DNA of 64,000 nucleotides from Streptomyces mashuensis (GTDB taxonomy: Bacteria; Actinomycetota; Actinomycetes; Streptomycetales; Streptomycetaceae): assembly GCF_014654785.1 (NCBI RefSeq), contig NZ_BNBD01000009.1:124001-188000 (forward strand), in the 5' to 3' direction. A program made the translations under genes and the position numbers. Below the pieces are notes generated by a model. That model was not told the DNA's origin and searched no databases. It saw nothing but the letters and a program-made list of their open reading frames with translations. Of the stretch, positions 15,891 to 33,700 are shown piece after piece (position 1 is the first letter of the stretch; the number at the start of each line of letters is the position of its first letter).

Positions 15891-15960
15891 GGCTCCGGCC
15901 GGACCCCGGTCCGGCCGGAGCCGGCAACCAAGGGCGATCACCCGTGCGGGTGGTCGCCCT
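15891..15960 (+). terminator. Tandem terminator after rplL
   Basis: The first hairpin is a perfect 14-bp stem (15891-15904 with 15909-15922, loop CCCG). The second pairs 15931-15943 with 15948-15960 with one mismatch. They separate rplJL from rpoBC. From 15961 to 16357, about 400 bp, I see no gene or clear further element. Confidence 0.8.
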
Positions 15961-16357
15961 CGGTCGTTCCCGGGGCGGATGCGCGCGGCCGGGCCGGAGG
16001 AAGAGTATGGTGATCTTCCATGTCGCCGGTGCGCGCCCTCCGGGCGTGTCGCCGGCACCCGTGGACCGTGCGCCGGGCGTGCGCGGCGGGGCCGCTGCGA
16101 GGGGCGGCCGGGCCGCCGCGGCAGGCGGCCGGAGGCCGAGGGGCCTTGACGAACGGCACGTCGCGCGCGATTCTCAGGACGCGAAAACGGACGCGTCGCC
16201 ACATCGGTCCTCCGTACAGGCATGGATCGAGGGCGGAGAGGGAAGTATCGTCATGCGCTCGCGGCGCATGGCCGGCGTCGGGCGGGCGCCAGGCGATGTG
16301 AACAACGGGATCCCGGAGGGAGAGATTGGTATCGCACCGCTCTCCGGAAATCCGCTC

Positions 16358-16386
16358 TGGACATCAGTGGGCCTTGTGGCTACACT
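16358..16386 (+). promoter_or_regulatory. Promoter of rpoBC
   Basis: TGGACA (16358-16363) and TACACT (16381-16386) are separated by 17 bp, a good HrdB-type promoter. The start would be near 16393, leaving a 5' UTR of about 155 nt before the TTG start of rpoB. Confidence 0.7.
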
Positions 16387-16547
16387 GACCCTTTGCGCTG
16401 CCTGTTAGCTGCTCCCTGCCCGTCACCAGGGGCATGCCCACTCTCCCACACAGTTGATGAAACCCCGCTGACCTGGGATTTCTTCCCTCTGTACGGAGTG
16501 GGACCGGTACGCGCGTAGTGAGTCCGAGCCCTCGGAAGGACCCCCTC

Positions 16548-20030
<3,483 letters not shown>

Positions 20031-20038
20031 CGGGTCTG

Positions 20039-20067
20039 GCCGGGGCCTCCCACCAGGAGGCCCCGGC
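20039..20067 (+). terminator. Hairpin between rpoB and rpoC
   Basis: A perfect 12-bp stem (20039-20050 with 20056-20067) closes the loop CACCA, only 8 bp after rpoB. There is no T-tract and no promoter is obvious before rpoC. It may be a partial terminator, an mRNA-processing site or a stability element rather than a full stop. Confidence 0.5.
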
Positions 20068-20157
20068 AGTCCCCGGACCCCCAGACCACTGATGTAGAGC
20101 CCATGTCCCGCTCCGGCGGGAGGGCGCACGAACCCTGAAAGAGGGATTGACGACAAA

Positions 20158-24057
<3,900 letters not shown>

Positions 24058-24092
24058 GACCGGTTGGGCCAGTAGGCAGTAGCGATCACGCA

Positions 24093-24126
24093 CAGGGCGG
24101 CCACCCCCTCGGGGGTGGCCGCCCTG
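24093..24126 (+). terminator. Terminator of rpoBC
   Basis: A perfect 15-bp stem (24093-24107 with 24112-24126) closes the loop CTCG, 35 bp after rpoC. Confidence 0.8.
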
Positions 24127-24236
24127 CGGCGTGATTTCACCCATACGGCGGTCGCGGAACGGGCCCGGCGTGCCAACTACCTGCTCATCAGCGACATTTG
24201 CAGCACATCGGGTCGTCCAGCGCGTGTGCATTTGTT

Positions 24237-24265
24237 TTGACCGCAGCCCATGCGGTAGGTACGCT
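24237..24265 (+). promoter_or_regulatory. Promoter of the rpsL-rpsG-fusA operon
   Basis: TTGACC (24237-24242) and TACGCT (24260-24265) are separated by 17 bp. The start would be near 24272, giving a leader of about 210 nt. The 426-bp gap between rpoC and rpsL contains the terminator, this promoter and the leader with the 25-nt element. Confidence 0.7.
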
Positions 24266-24405
24266 CTGACCTTGTGCCTGGGGTGTCCCTGGGCTCTTGT
24301 GCGTGCCGTCAGACCGCACGGGAGACCCGGAGCCGGACGGTTTCCGACCGGCCGGAAGACACCGAAATCTGCGTGATCCGCCGCTCCGCGGAGGTCTGCA
24401 GCCTT

Positions 24406-24430
24406 CGACACGCCCGACCGCGTGGGTCGG
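24406..24430 (+). promoter_or_regulatory. 25-nt leader element, copy 1 (rpsL leader)
   Basis: The element starts CGA and continues with CACGC, CCGACC, GCGTG and GGTCGG placed end to end. The first and third segments are complementary, and so are the second and fourth, so two overlapping hairpins compete. The identical 25 nt occur in the rpsJ leader (33594-33618). It ends 53 nt before the rpsL start codon. Confidence 0.75.
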
Positions 24431-24483
24431 CCGACGTTCCAGGTTAGTTTTATCGTGATCGGCACACAGAAACCGGAGAAACG

Positions 24484-24855
24484 GTGCCTACGATCCAGCA
24501 GCTGGTCCGGAAGGGCCGGCAGGACAAGGTCGAGAAGAACAAGACGCCCGCACTCGAGGGTTCGCCCCAGCGCCGTGGCGTCTGCACGCGTGTGTTCACG
24601 ACCACCCCGAAGAAGCCGAACTCGGCGCTCCGTAAGGTCGCGCGTGTGCGTCTGACCAGCGGCATCGAGGTCACCGCTTACATTCCGGGTGAGGGCCACA
24701 ACCTGCAGGAGCACTCCATCGTGCTCGTGCGTGGCGGTCGTGTGAAGGACCTGCCGGGCGTTCGCTACAAGATCATCCGTGGCTCGCTCGACACCCAGGG
24801 CGTCAAGAACCGCAAGCAGGCTCGCAGCCGCTACGGCGCCAAGAAGGAGAAGTAA
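24484..24855 (+). CDS. rpsL: 30S ribosomal protein S12
   Basis: The 123-residue protein carries [18 protein letters not shown] with Lys43 and [10 protein letters not shown] with Lys88, Asp89 and Pro91. These are the wild-type, streptomycin-sensitive residues; Asp89 is the site methylthiolated in some bacteria. S12 monitors codon-anticodon pairing at the decoding centre. GTG 24484 follows CCGGAG. rpsG starts 2 bp after the stop codon. Confidence 0.97.
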   Translation: MPTIQQLVRKGRQDKVEKNKTPALEGSPQRRGVCTRVFTTTPKKPNSALRKVARVRLTSGIEVTAYIPGEGHNLQEHSIVLVRGGRVKDLPGVRYKIIRGSLDTQGVKNRKQARSRYGAKKEK

Positions 24856-24857
24856 GA

Positions 24858-25328
24858 ATGCCTCGTAAGGGCCCCGCCCCGAAGCGCCCGGTCATCGTCG
24901 ACCCGGTCTACGGCTCTCCTCTGGTGACGTCCCTCATCAACAAGATCCTCCTGCACGGCAAGCGCTCCACCGCCGAGCGCATCGTGTACGGCGCCATGGA
25001 GGGTCTGCGCGAGAAGACCGGCAACGACCCGGTCATCACCCTCAAGCGCGCCCTCGAGAACGTGAAGCCGGCTCTCGAGGTCAAGTCCCGCCGCGTCGGT
25101 GGCGCCACCTACCAGGTGCCGGTCGAGGTCCGTCCGGGCCGCGCCAACACCCTGGCGCTCCGCTGGCTGGTCGGTTACTCCCGCGCCCGTCGCGAGAAGA
25201 CCATGACCGAGCGCCTCATGAACGAGCTGCTGGACGCCTCGAACGGTCTCGGCGCCTCGGTCAAGAAGCGCGAGGACACGCACAAGATGGCCGAGTCCAA
25301 CAAGGCCTTCGCGCACTACCGCTGGTAG
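24858..25328 (+). CDS. rpsG: 30S ribosomal protein S7
   Basis: The 156-residue protein begins [21 protein letters not shown] and includes [13 protein letters not shown] and the [14 protein letters not shown] region. S7 nucleates assembly of the 30S head and lies at the E/P-site mRNA exit. It is joined to rpsL with a 2-bp gap; the ribosome site AAGGAGAAG lies in the end of rpsL. fusA follows after 39 bp. Confidence 0.97.
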   Translation: MPRKGPAPKRPVIVDPVYGSPLVTSLINKILLHGKRSTAERIVYGAMEGLREKTGNDPVITLKRALENVKPALEVKSRRVGGATYQVPVEVRPGRANTLALRWLVGYSRARREKTMTERLMNELLDASNGLGASVKKREDTHKMAESNKAFAHYRW

Positions 25329-25367
25329 TCGCAACCCCATCGAGAACCGAGAGAAGACTGAAGCCTT

Positions 25368-27491
<2,124 letters not shown>

Positions 27492-27665
27492 GGGACTCTC
27501 GTCTCCCCTGACGAGACCCACGCCGTAGGCTTGACACCGCCCCCGGGGCATATCGCGGCAAACCGAGAGGAATGCCGCGGCGTGCCCCGGTGGACGGCAC
27601 CCCAGCAAAGATCCCTGGCGCCGACCGAATCAAGGCGTACAGAACCACTCCACAGGAGGACCCCA

Positions 27666-28859
27666 GTGGCGAAGGCGAAGTTCGAGCGGACTAAGCCGCA
27701 CGTCAACATCGGCACCATCGGTCACGTCGACCACGGTAAGACCACTCTTACCGCGGCGATCACCAAGGTGCTGCACGACGCGTACCCGGACCTGAACCCC
27801 TTCACGCCGTTCGACGAGATCGACAAGGCGCCGGAGGAGCGTCAGCGCGGTATCACCATCTCCATCGCGCACGTCGAGTACCAGACCGAGTCGCGTCACT
27901 ACGCCCACGTCGACTGCCCGGGTCACGCGGACTACATCAAGAACATGATCACCGGTGCCGCCCAGATGGACGGCGCGATCCTCGTGGTCGCCGCGACCGA
28001 CGGTCCGATGCCGCAGACCAAGGAGCACGTGCTCCTGGCCCGCCAGTCCGGCGTTCCGTACATCGTCGTCGCCCTGAACAAGGCCGACATGGTGGACGAC
28101 GAGGAGATCCTGGAGCTCGTCGAGCTCGAGGTCCGTGAGCTCCTCAACGAGTACGAGTTCGACGGCGACAACGCTCCGGTCGTCCAGGTCTCCGCGCTGA
28201 AGGCGCTGGAGGGCGACAAGGAGTGGGGCGAGAAGCTCCTCGGCCTGATGAAGGCTGTCGACGAGCACATCCCGCAGCCGGAGCGCGAGACCGACAAGCC
28301 GTTCCTGATGCCGATCGAGGACGTCTTCACGATCACCGGTCGTGGCACCGTCGTCACCGGCCGCATCGAGCGTGGTGTCCTGAAGGTCAACGAGACCGTT
28401 GACATCATCGGCATCAAGCAGGAGAAGACCACCACCACGGTCACCGGCATCGAGATGTTCCGCAAGCTCCTCGACGAGGGCCAGGCGGGCGAGAACGTCG
28501 GTCTGCTCCTCCGCGGCATCAAGCGCGAGGACGTCGAGCGCGGCCAGTGCATCATCAAGCCGGGTTCGGTCACCCCGCACACCGAGTTCGAGGCCAAGGC
28601 CTACATCCTCTCCAAGGACGAGGGTGGCCGCCACACGCCGTTCTTCAACAACTACCGTCCGCAGTTCTACTTCCGTACGACTGACGTGACCGGTGTTGTG
28701 ACCCTCAAGGAGGGCACGGAGATGGTCATGCCCGGCGACAACGCCGACATGACCGTCCAGCTCATCCAGCCCGTCGCGATGGAGGAGAACCTCCGCTTCA
28801 CCATCCGCGAGGGTGGCCGCACCGTCGGTGCCGGCCAGGTCACCAGGATCATCAAGTAA
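27666..28859 (+). CDS. tuf: Elongation factor Tu
   Basis: The 397-residue GTPase has [15 protein letters not shown] (P-loop), [11 protein letters not shown] and NKADMVDD, followed by two beta-barrel domains. It delivers aminoacyl-tRNA to the A site. GTG 27666 is preceded by GGAGGA at 8-10 nt. The 174-nt gap after fusA is long enough for its own promoter: TTGACA occurs at 27531, but I found no well-spaced -10, so this remains open. The gene corresponds by position to Streptomyces tuf1. Confidence 0.97.
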   Translation: MAKAKFERTKPHVNIGTIGHVDHGKTTLTAAITKVLHDAYPDLNPFTPFDEIDKAPEERQRGITISIAHVEYQTESRHYAHVDCPGHADYIKNMITGAAQMDGAILVVAATDGPMPQTKEHVLLARQSGVPYIVVALNKADMVDDEEILELVELEVRELLNEYEFDGDNAPVVQVSALKALEGDKEWGEKLLGLMKAVDEHIPQPERETDKPFLMPIEDVFTITGRGTVVTGRIERGVLKVNETVDIIGIKQEKTTTTVTGIEMFRKLLDEGQAGENVGLLLRGIKREDVERGQCIIKPGSVTPHTEFEAKAYILSKDEGGRHTPFFNNYRPQFYFRTTDVTGVVTLKEGTEMVMPGDNADMTVQLIQPVAMEENLRFTIREGGRTVGAGQVTRIIK

Positions 28860-28886
28860 TTGATGCTCGCGCTCTGACCTGAGCGA

Positions 28887-28922
28887 AACGGGCCCGCACA
28901 TCTCACGATGTGCGGGCCCGTT
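28887..28922. terminator. Terminator after tuf
   Basis: A perfect 16-bp stem (28887-28902 with 28907-28922) closes the loop TCAC, followed by TCTCATGT. It lies between convergent tuf and metallophosphoesterase genes and probably serves both. Confidence 0.85.
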
Positions 28923-28941
28923 CTCATGTCCGGGGTCCGGT

Positions 28942-29793
28942 TCAGCCCGTGTACGGCAGGATCTGCCGCAGCAGCCCCTTCGGGTGGCCCCGGCGCTGCC
29001 ACTCCCGCGGGTAGCCGATCGACACCTCCTCGAACCGCACCCCGTCGTGCCAGGTCGTGCGCGGGATGTGCAGGTGCCCGTAGACCACCGCGGCCACGTT
29101 GAACCGCCGGTGCCAGTCCGCCGTGCGGACCGTGCCGCACCACTGGGCGAACTCCGGGTACCGCAGTACGTCGGTGGGCTCGCGGACGAGCGGGTAGTGG
29201 CCGGCCAGCACCAGCGGCACCGCCGGGTCGTGCGCGGCCAGCCGGGCCTCGGTGGCCGCCACCCGGGCCCGGCACCAGGCGTCGATGCCGGGGTACGGGT
29301 CGGGGTGCAGCAGGTACTCGTCGGTGCAGACGATGCCCGCCTCGTGGGCCTGGGCCAGCGACTGCTCCTTCGTCGCCGCCGTGGGCGTACGGAAGGTGTA
29401 GTCGTACAGCGTGAACAGCGGGGCCACCGCCACCGGGCCGCCCTCGCCCTCCCACACCGGCCAGGGGTCCTCGGGCGTGGCGATGCCGAGGCCGCGGCAG
29501 AGCTCCACCAGCCGGTCGTAGCGGTCGACGCCGCGCAGCTGCACCGGGTCGCTCTTCGGCGTCCACAGCTCGTGGTTGCCCGGCGTCCAGACGACCTTGG
29601 CGAACCGGCCGGCCAGCAGCTTCAGCGTCCGTTCGACGTCCTCGAAGTGCTCGGCCACGTCGCCCGCGACGATCAGCCAGTCCCCCTCCTCGCCGGGGCG
29701 CAGCGACTCGGCGAGGGCCACGTTGGCCGACATGCCGGTGTGCAGGTCGCTGACGGCCAGCAGGCGTCCGCCGGACGTGTTCGGTCGGTGCAT
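28942..29793 (-). CDS. Calcineurin-like metallophosphoesterase
   Basis: The 283-residue protein has the five metallophosphoesterase blocks: [32 protein letters not shown] and [10 protein letters not shown] two-metal phosphoesterase active site is therefore complete. No signal peptide is seen, so it is cytoplasmic; the substrate is unknown. ATG 29793 has GGGGGA just upstream. It starts 56 bp after the ArsR-type regulator on the same strand and could be cotranscribed with it. Confidence 0.8.
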   Translation of the reverse strand: MHRPNTSGGRLLAVSDLHTGMSANVALAESLRPGEEGDWLIVAGDVAEHFEDVERTLKLLAGRFAKVVWTPGNHELWTPKSDPVQLRGVDRYDRLVELCRGLGIATPEDPWPVWEGEGGPVAVAPLFTLYDYTFRTPTAATKEQSLAQAHEAGIVCTDEYLLHPDPYPGIDAWCRARVAATEARLAAHDPAVPLVLAGHYPLVREPTDVLRYPEFAQWCGTVRTADWHRRFNVAAVVYGHLHIPRTTWHDGVRFEEVSIGYPREWQRRGHPKGLLRQILPYTG

Positions 29794-29849
29794 CGGTCCC
29801 CCGGAGTGCGCTGTTCGAAGCTGTACGAAGGGTGGTGCGGATACGCAAT

Positions 29850-30857
29850 CTACCCGTCCCCCGAGCGGATGATCATCGGTCGCCGTCCGTTGAGCAGGTC
29901 CCGGCCCAGGACGCTGAGCGTGTGATAGGCCCGGCCGCCGGTGCGGTGCGTGGTGATCAGGCCGGCGTCGCGCAGCACGGTCGCGTGGTGGCTGGCGGTG
30001 GCGATGGCGATGCGGACCCGGCGGGCCAGTTCGCTGGTGGTGCAGCCGCGGGCGGTGGCCTCCAGCACCTCGGCCCGGGTCCGGCCGAGCAGGGCGGCGA
30101 GCGGCGGCTCCTGCCGCGTACCGGCGGGGGCGTGCACGTCGAGCAGCCAGGCGGGGTCGTGCACGATCGGGTAGACCACGACCGGGGGCAGCTCGGGGTC
30201 GCGCAGGATCGTGGGGGCGCGCCAGCAGAAGAAGGAGGGTACGAGCCGGAGCCCGCGCCCCTCCAGATGGACGTCCTCGGTGGTGCCCGGTACGGCGACC
30301 TCCAGGACGGGCGGGTCCCAGCGGATGGCGGGGTGCAGGGTGTTGAGGACGTGCTCGCCGCCGTGGGCGAGGATCGCCTGGGACCGGGAGGCGCGGTCGG
30401 CGGCGATGTGCTCGCGGATCTTCTCCAGGTAGGGCGCGACGGCGGTGTCGTGGAAGGCCGTGATGCCGTCGCCGAGGGCGTGCAGGGCGGGCGCCTCGCC
30501 GTCGGCGAGGGCGCGGACGAAGCGTCCCTCGCGGCGCTCGGGGGCGAGCAGCTCCAGGTCGCGGAGCAGCTGCTGCCGGGGCAGCGACAGCATGGCGTCG
30601 AGGCCCTCGGTGAGCCCGGCGGCGCCCTCGGGCGGGGTGAGGAAGTCGGGGGAGTAGCCGCGGGGCGGTGCCAGGGTGAGCAGCCGGCGCATGGGCGGGG
30701 TGAGCCGGGGGCGGACCCGGTTGCGCCACTCGCTGAAGATCAGGGGGGCCTGCCCCGTCTGGACCATGTGGGCGGCCAGCAGCGTCTCCCACAGGATGTC
30801 GGGTTCCGCGGCCAGCCGGATGCGGCCAAGGTCGACGCTGGTGAAGTGAATGCGCAC
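29850..30857 (-). CDS. ArsR-type winged-helix regulator with long N-terminal domain
   Basis: The 335-residue protein has an N-terminal domain of about 240 residues, typical of the long Streptomyces regulators of this kind (MRIHFTSVDLGRIRLAAEPD start, GTG codon). The C-terminal ArsR-like winged helix spans about residues 250-325 (LLGRTRAEVLEATARGCTTSELARRVRIAIATASHHATVLRDAGLI). No cysteine metal site like that of classical ArsR is evident. The target is unknown; a 15-nt direct repeat lies upstream of its start. Confidence 0.75.
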   Translation of the reverse strand: MRIHFTSVDLGRIRLAAEPDILWETLLAAHMVQTGQAPLIFSEWRNRVRPRLTPPMRRLLTLAPPRGYSPDFLTPPEGAAGLTEGLDAMLSLPRQQLLRDLELLAPERREGRFVRALADGEAPALHALGDGITAFHDTAVAPYLEKIREHIAADRASRSQAILAHGGEHVLNTLHPAIRWDPPVLEVAVPGTTEDVHLEGRGLRLVPSFFCWRAPTILRDPELPPVVVYPIVHDPAWLLDVHAPAGTRQEPPLAALLGRTRAEVLEATARGCTTSELARRVRIAIATASHHATVLRDAGLITTHRTGGRAYHTLSVLGRDLLNGRRPMIIRSGDG

Positions 30858-30934
30858 GTTCCTGCCCTGCCCTCTGGGGAGGGGCTTGAACGTCCGGATC
30901 CGGGGTCGTACCCGCGCGTGGGGGCTCGCGCGGA

Positions 30935-30967
30935 CCCCGTGCGCCCCTGAGCCCCCGTGCGCCCCTG
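30935..30967. repeat. 15-nt direct repeat upstream of the ArsR-type gene
   Basis: CCCCGTGCGCCCCTG occurs exactly at 30935-30949 and 30953-30967 (period 18) in the 139-bp gap between the PIG-L gene and the regulator. It could be a binding site for the regulator or simply GC-rich repetition. Confidence 0.6.
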
Positions 30968-30996
30968 GGGCGTGTCCGGCGGGCCGGACCCGCGCC

Positions 30997-33126
30997 CTAC
31001 GCCCCCTCGCCCGGCTCCGGCCGCCACAGCCAGGGGGCGGCGTCCGGGCCCAGGCCGACCGCGCACGGCCGGTGGTCGGCGTCGGCCAGCAGCGCGGGGC
31101 TGCCGACGGCGACGGTGGTGTCCGGCGCCTTGACGGGGGAGCCGCCGTCCTCGGCGTCGACGAGCTGGACGCGGCCGTCCAGGGCCCGGCCGAGGACCAC
31201 GAGCGAGTCGCGGCCGCCGCGGCGCGGCACGGTGACGGCCTCCAGCGCGCCGTAGCCGGTGAAGGTGCGCAGGCCGGCGCCGGCGGTGGGCTCGGTGGCG
31301 TCGCTGTCGGGCCGCAGCCGGTGGGCGGCGGGCTCGGCGGTGGCCGGCGGGCGGTAGACGACGGTGAGCGCGCCGTCGTCGCCCAGGGCGGCGCCGACGC
31401 GGTCGCCGCCGGGGCCGGGCAGTCCCTTGAGCGGCATGTGCTGCACCGGCTTGCCCGGGTCGTCCTGGGACCAGTGGTGGACGGTGTCGCGGCCGGCGGC
31501 GAAGACGTGTACGCGCTGCTGCCGGTCCAGGGCGGCCGTGAGGCCCTCCTGGACCTCCTGGCCGTGCAGGCTGCGCCAGGGGCCCCAGTGGCCGTCGGGT
31601 TCGCGGATGCGGCTGGAGAGGCCCTTGCCGGCGTTGCGGACGAAGAGGTGGACGCGGCCGTCGGGGGTGGCGACGGCCACGGGCGGGCCCGTGCGCCGGC
31701 CGCGCTCGGCCTTGTGCTCGGGGTTGCCGAGGCCCTGCCAGGGCTTGAAGGCCCCGCCGGGGGTGCGCTGCTCCAGGACGACGATCTCGCGGCTGTTGGC
31801 GCGGCCCTGGCCCTCCAGGGCGGAGAAGCGCAGGCCGAACACGAGGTGGTGGCCCGCGGTGTCCTTGACGGCGGCCAGGGCGGGCGCGAGCGGCCCGCCG
31901 CCGAGGTTCTGCGGCTCGCCCCAGCGGCCGCTGCCGGGCCCGGTCTCCTGCCAGCGGACGGCCTGGAGGCCGAGCACGCCGTACGCCTCCAGGCGCCCGG
32001 TGCGGTCGGTGCCGGCGACGACGGCGGTGCCGGGGTACCGGGGGTGGGTGGAGCGGATCCAGCCCTTGCGGTTCTTCAGCGGGCGGTCGCCGCCCTGGCC
32101 GTAGTCGCCGCAGCCGGCGGCGTTGCCGCAGTTCCAGGAGGGGTGGCCGCCGTACGCCTCGACGAAACGGTGCTTCTCGGTGACCGTCTGCGGCGGGAGG
32201 TTGTGCGGCCAGCGCTGGTTGTAGTAGCCGCGGAAGGCGGCGACGGTGAAGCGGGGCGGGTGGCCCTCGCTGCGGGTGGTGTCGGCCACCCACTGGGACA
32301 TCGCCTTCCAGGTGAAGAGGGCGGTGGGGGTGTGGTCGCGGTGGTCCGAGCACGCTCCGTAGTCGTTGTCCTTGGGGTGTGTGGCGTCGTGGACCTGGTA
32401 GTCGGGGTCGGGGTCCATCGTGTGGATCACGGTGGGCCGGTACCGGTCCATGATCGTGGCCAGCGCGTCGACCAGCGTGTCGTGCCGGTAGGTGGAGACG
32501 GTGGTGCAGGGGGAGCCGGTGGCGACCAGGGACTGCATCACGGCGTAGGGGCGGTCCCAGAGCTGGGGGAGCCGGGTGTTGCCGGCCGAGAGCATGGCGA
32601 TGTTGAGGAAGATCAGCCGGGCGCTGCGCCGGCCGTCGGTGAGCTCGTTCGTCTCGGCCCGGACGCCGCCGGGGAGCTCCAGCACGGACTTCTTCCAGGG
32701 GGTGAACCGGTCCTTGCCGAGCAGCTCGGCGTAGGCCTGGCGCAGGCCCTGGTGGCGGGCGGAGGAGTAGCCGGGCTTGTCGGGCCTGCTGCGCGGCATG
32801 CCCTCGATCCAGTTCTGCCCGACGGCCTCGCCGGCGGTGACGTAGACGGAGACGACGGGGACGCCGGCCTCGACGAGGCGCAGGGCGTCGGGGTTCATGA
32901 AGTAGAGGTCGTCGTCCGGGTGGGCCATGACCTGGAGCAGCAGGGCGCCCTTGGCGGCGGCGAAGGACTGGGTGGCGTGCGGGTCGACGGCCCGGGTGCG
33001 GTCGGGCGGCGCGGCGGAGCCGCCGCCGGAGCCGCTGCTGCACCCGGCGGCCGTGACGGCCGTGGCGGCGACGGTACCCATCAGTACGGCCCGGCGTGAC
33101 ACGTTCCTGCGCTGTGTGATGTTCAC
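30997..33126 (-). CDS. Tat-exported lipoprotein: PIG-L deacetylase with propeller-like C-terminal domain
   Basis: The 709-residue protein begins with a twin-arginine signal (SRRAVLM, residues 10-16) and lipobox TAAGC, with Cys29 as lipid anchor. It should therefore be folded in the cytoplasm and tethered outside. The PIG-L/LmbE zinc site is HPDDD (69-73), with a later His in CSDHRDH. From about residue 370 to the end there is a repetitive domain of W-, G- and D-rich blades (for example GRWGEPQNLGG, GHWGPWRSLHG) like tectonin/PLL-type propellers that bind sugars. GTG 33126 has GGAG 8 nt upstream. De-N-acetylation of an envelope or extracellular sugar is inferred. Confidence 0.75.
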   Translation of the reverse strand: MNITQRRNVSRRAVLMGTVAATAVTAAGCSSGSGGGSAAPPDRTRAVDPHATQSFAAAKGALLLQVMAHPDDDLYFMNPDALRLVEAGVPVVSVYVTAGEAVGQNWIEGMPRSRPDKPGYSSARHQGLRQAYAELLGKDRFTPWKKSVLELPGGVRAETNELTDGRRSARLIFLNIAMLSAGNTRLPQLWDRPYAVMQSLVATGSPCTTVSTYRHDTLVDALATIMDRYRPTVIHTMDPDPDYQVHDATHPKDNDYGACSDHRDHTPTALFTWKAMSQWVADTTRSEGHPPRFTVAAFRGYYNQRWPHNLPPQTVTEKHRFVEAYGGHPSWNCGNAAGCGDYGQGGDRPLKNRKGWIRSTHPRYPGTAVVAGTDRTGRLEAYGVLGLQAVRWQETGPGSGRWGEPQNLGGGPLAPALAAVKDTAGHHLVFGLRFSALEGQGRANSREIVVLEQRTPGGAFKPWQGLGNPEHKAERGRRTGPPVAVATPDGRVHLFVRNAGKGLSSRIREPDGHWGPWRSLHGQEVQEGLTAALDRQQRVHVFAAGRDTVHHWSQDDPGKPVQHMPLKGLPGPGGDRVGAALGDDGALTVVYRPPATAEPAAHRLRPDSDATEPTAGAGLRTFTGYGALEAVTVPRRGGRDSLVVLGRALDGRVQLVDAEDGGSPVKAPDTTVAVGSPALLADADHRPCAVGLGPDAAPWLWRPEPGEGA

Positions 33127-33307
33127 CCCTACGACTCCGTCCCGTCGTGCGGCGCGCCGTTCCCGGCGGCCCCACCGTGACAGAGGACGGCTGAGCTCCG
33201 TACCGGGTTGCCCCGGACGGGACAAAGCCTGCTGGGGGGTGACGGCCGTGACGCCAGGTGTTCCAGGCTCTTCGCGACCATAGTGTCCCTTATGTCGGCG
33301 GGGTGGT

Positions 33308-33335
33308 TTGACAAGTGGGCCGGCCGGGGTACCGT
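33308..33335 (+). promoter_or_regulatory. Promoter of the S10 operon
   Basis: TTGACA (33308-33313, perfect) and TACCGT (33330-33335) are separated by 16 bp, giving a start near 33342 and a leader of about 360 nt. The 574-bp gap between the PIG-L gene and rpsJ contains this promoter and the structured leader; I see no gene there. Confidence 0.65.
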
Positions 33336-33447
33336 CTTTGGCTTCGATTGGCGCCCGTTCGGACGCGTATGGCACACTGTTCAGGTTGCTCGGTTGAGTA
33401 CCGATGCTGCGCGCCTCCCGCCGGGAGGACTGGAAGCGAGTCCCGCA

Positions 33448-33480
33448 GTACTCGTCACCCCTCATCAGGGGTGGAAGTAC
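33448..33480 (+). promoter_or_regulatory. Two-part hairpin in the rpsJ leader
   Basis: GTACT/AGTAC (33448-33452 with 33476-33480) encloses a perfect CACCCCT/AGGGGTG stem (33456-33462 with 33467-33473, loop CATC). A CCTCCC/GGGAGG hairpin (33414-33428) precedes it. Together with the 25-nt element this makes a highly structured S10 leader. Confidence 0.6.
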
Positions 33481-33593
33481 GGGAATCTTCCGGGAAGCGT
33501 GAGCGGGGTGCCAGCCAGGCACTCGGTGGGTGTCATCCCCCACAACCCCCTTCATCAGGGATCTCCTCCAGGGGAGAGCTGCTGGAAGGGGTG

Positions 33594-33618
33594 CGACACG
33601 CCCGACCGCGTGGGTCGG
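33594..33618 (+). promoter_or_regulatory. 25-nt leader element, copy 2 (rpsJ leader)
   Basis: This stretch is identical over all 25 nt to 24406-24430 in the rpsL leader, with the same four-segment arrangement of alternative hairpins. Flanking bases differ on both sides, so only the element is conserved. It ends 82 nt before the rpsJ start codon. Confidence 0.75.
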
Positions 33619-33700
33619 AGGTGGAGCGGGGAGGACAGCGCTTCGCGGCGCAGCCGGCCGAGTCCCAGAGCGTTACGAGAGACAGGACTACGAAGTAGCC

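Noticed and set aside
16518-16547. GTG 16518 as start of rpoB.
   Set aside because: No ribosome site precedes it, whereas GGAAGGA stands 8 nt before TTG 16548, which gives the usual Streptomyces N-terminus and residue numbering.
24484-24855. Streptomycin-resistance substitution in rpsL.
   Set aside because: Lys43 and Lys88 are both present, the sensitive wild-type state.
27531-27556. TTGACA at 27531 as a tuf promoter.
   Set aside because: The nearest -10-like sequences (CATATC, TATCGC) are only 12-14 bp away, too short a spacer, so I did not list it as a feature.
28860-33126. Accessory genes between tuf and rpsJ as a mobile element.
   Set aside because: No integrase, transposase, terminal repeats or compositional change was seen; the genes look like ordinary Streptomyces chromosomal genes.
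33127-33555. N-terminal extension of the PIG-L gene beyond GTG 33126.
   Set aside because: It would bury the Tat lipoprotein signal inside the protein and run across the S10 promoter region.
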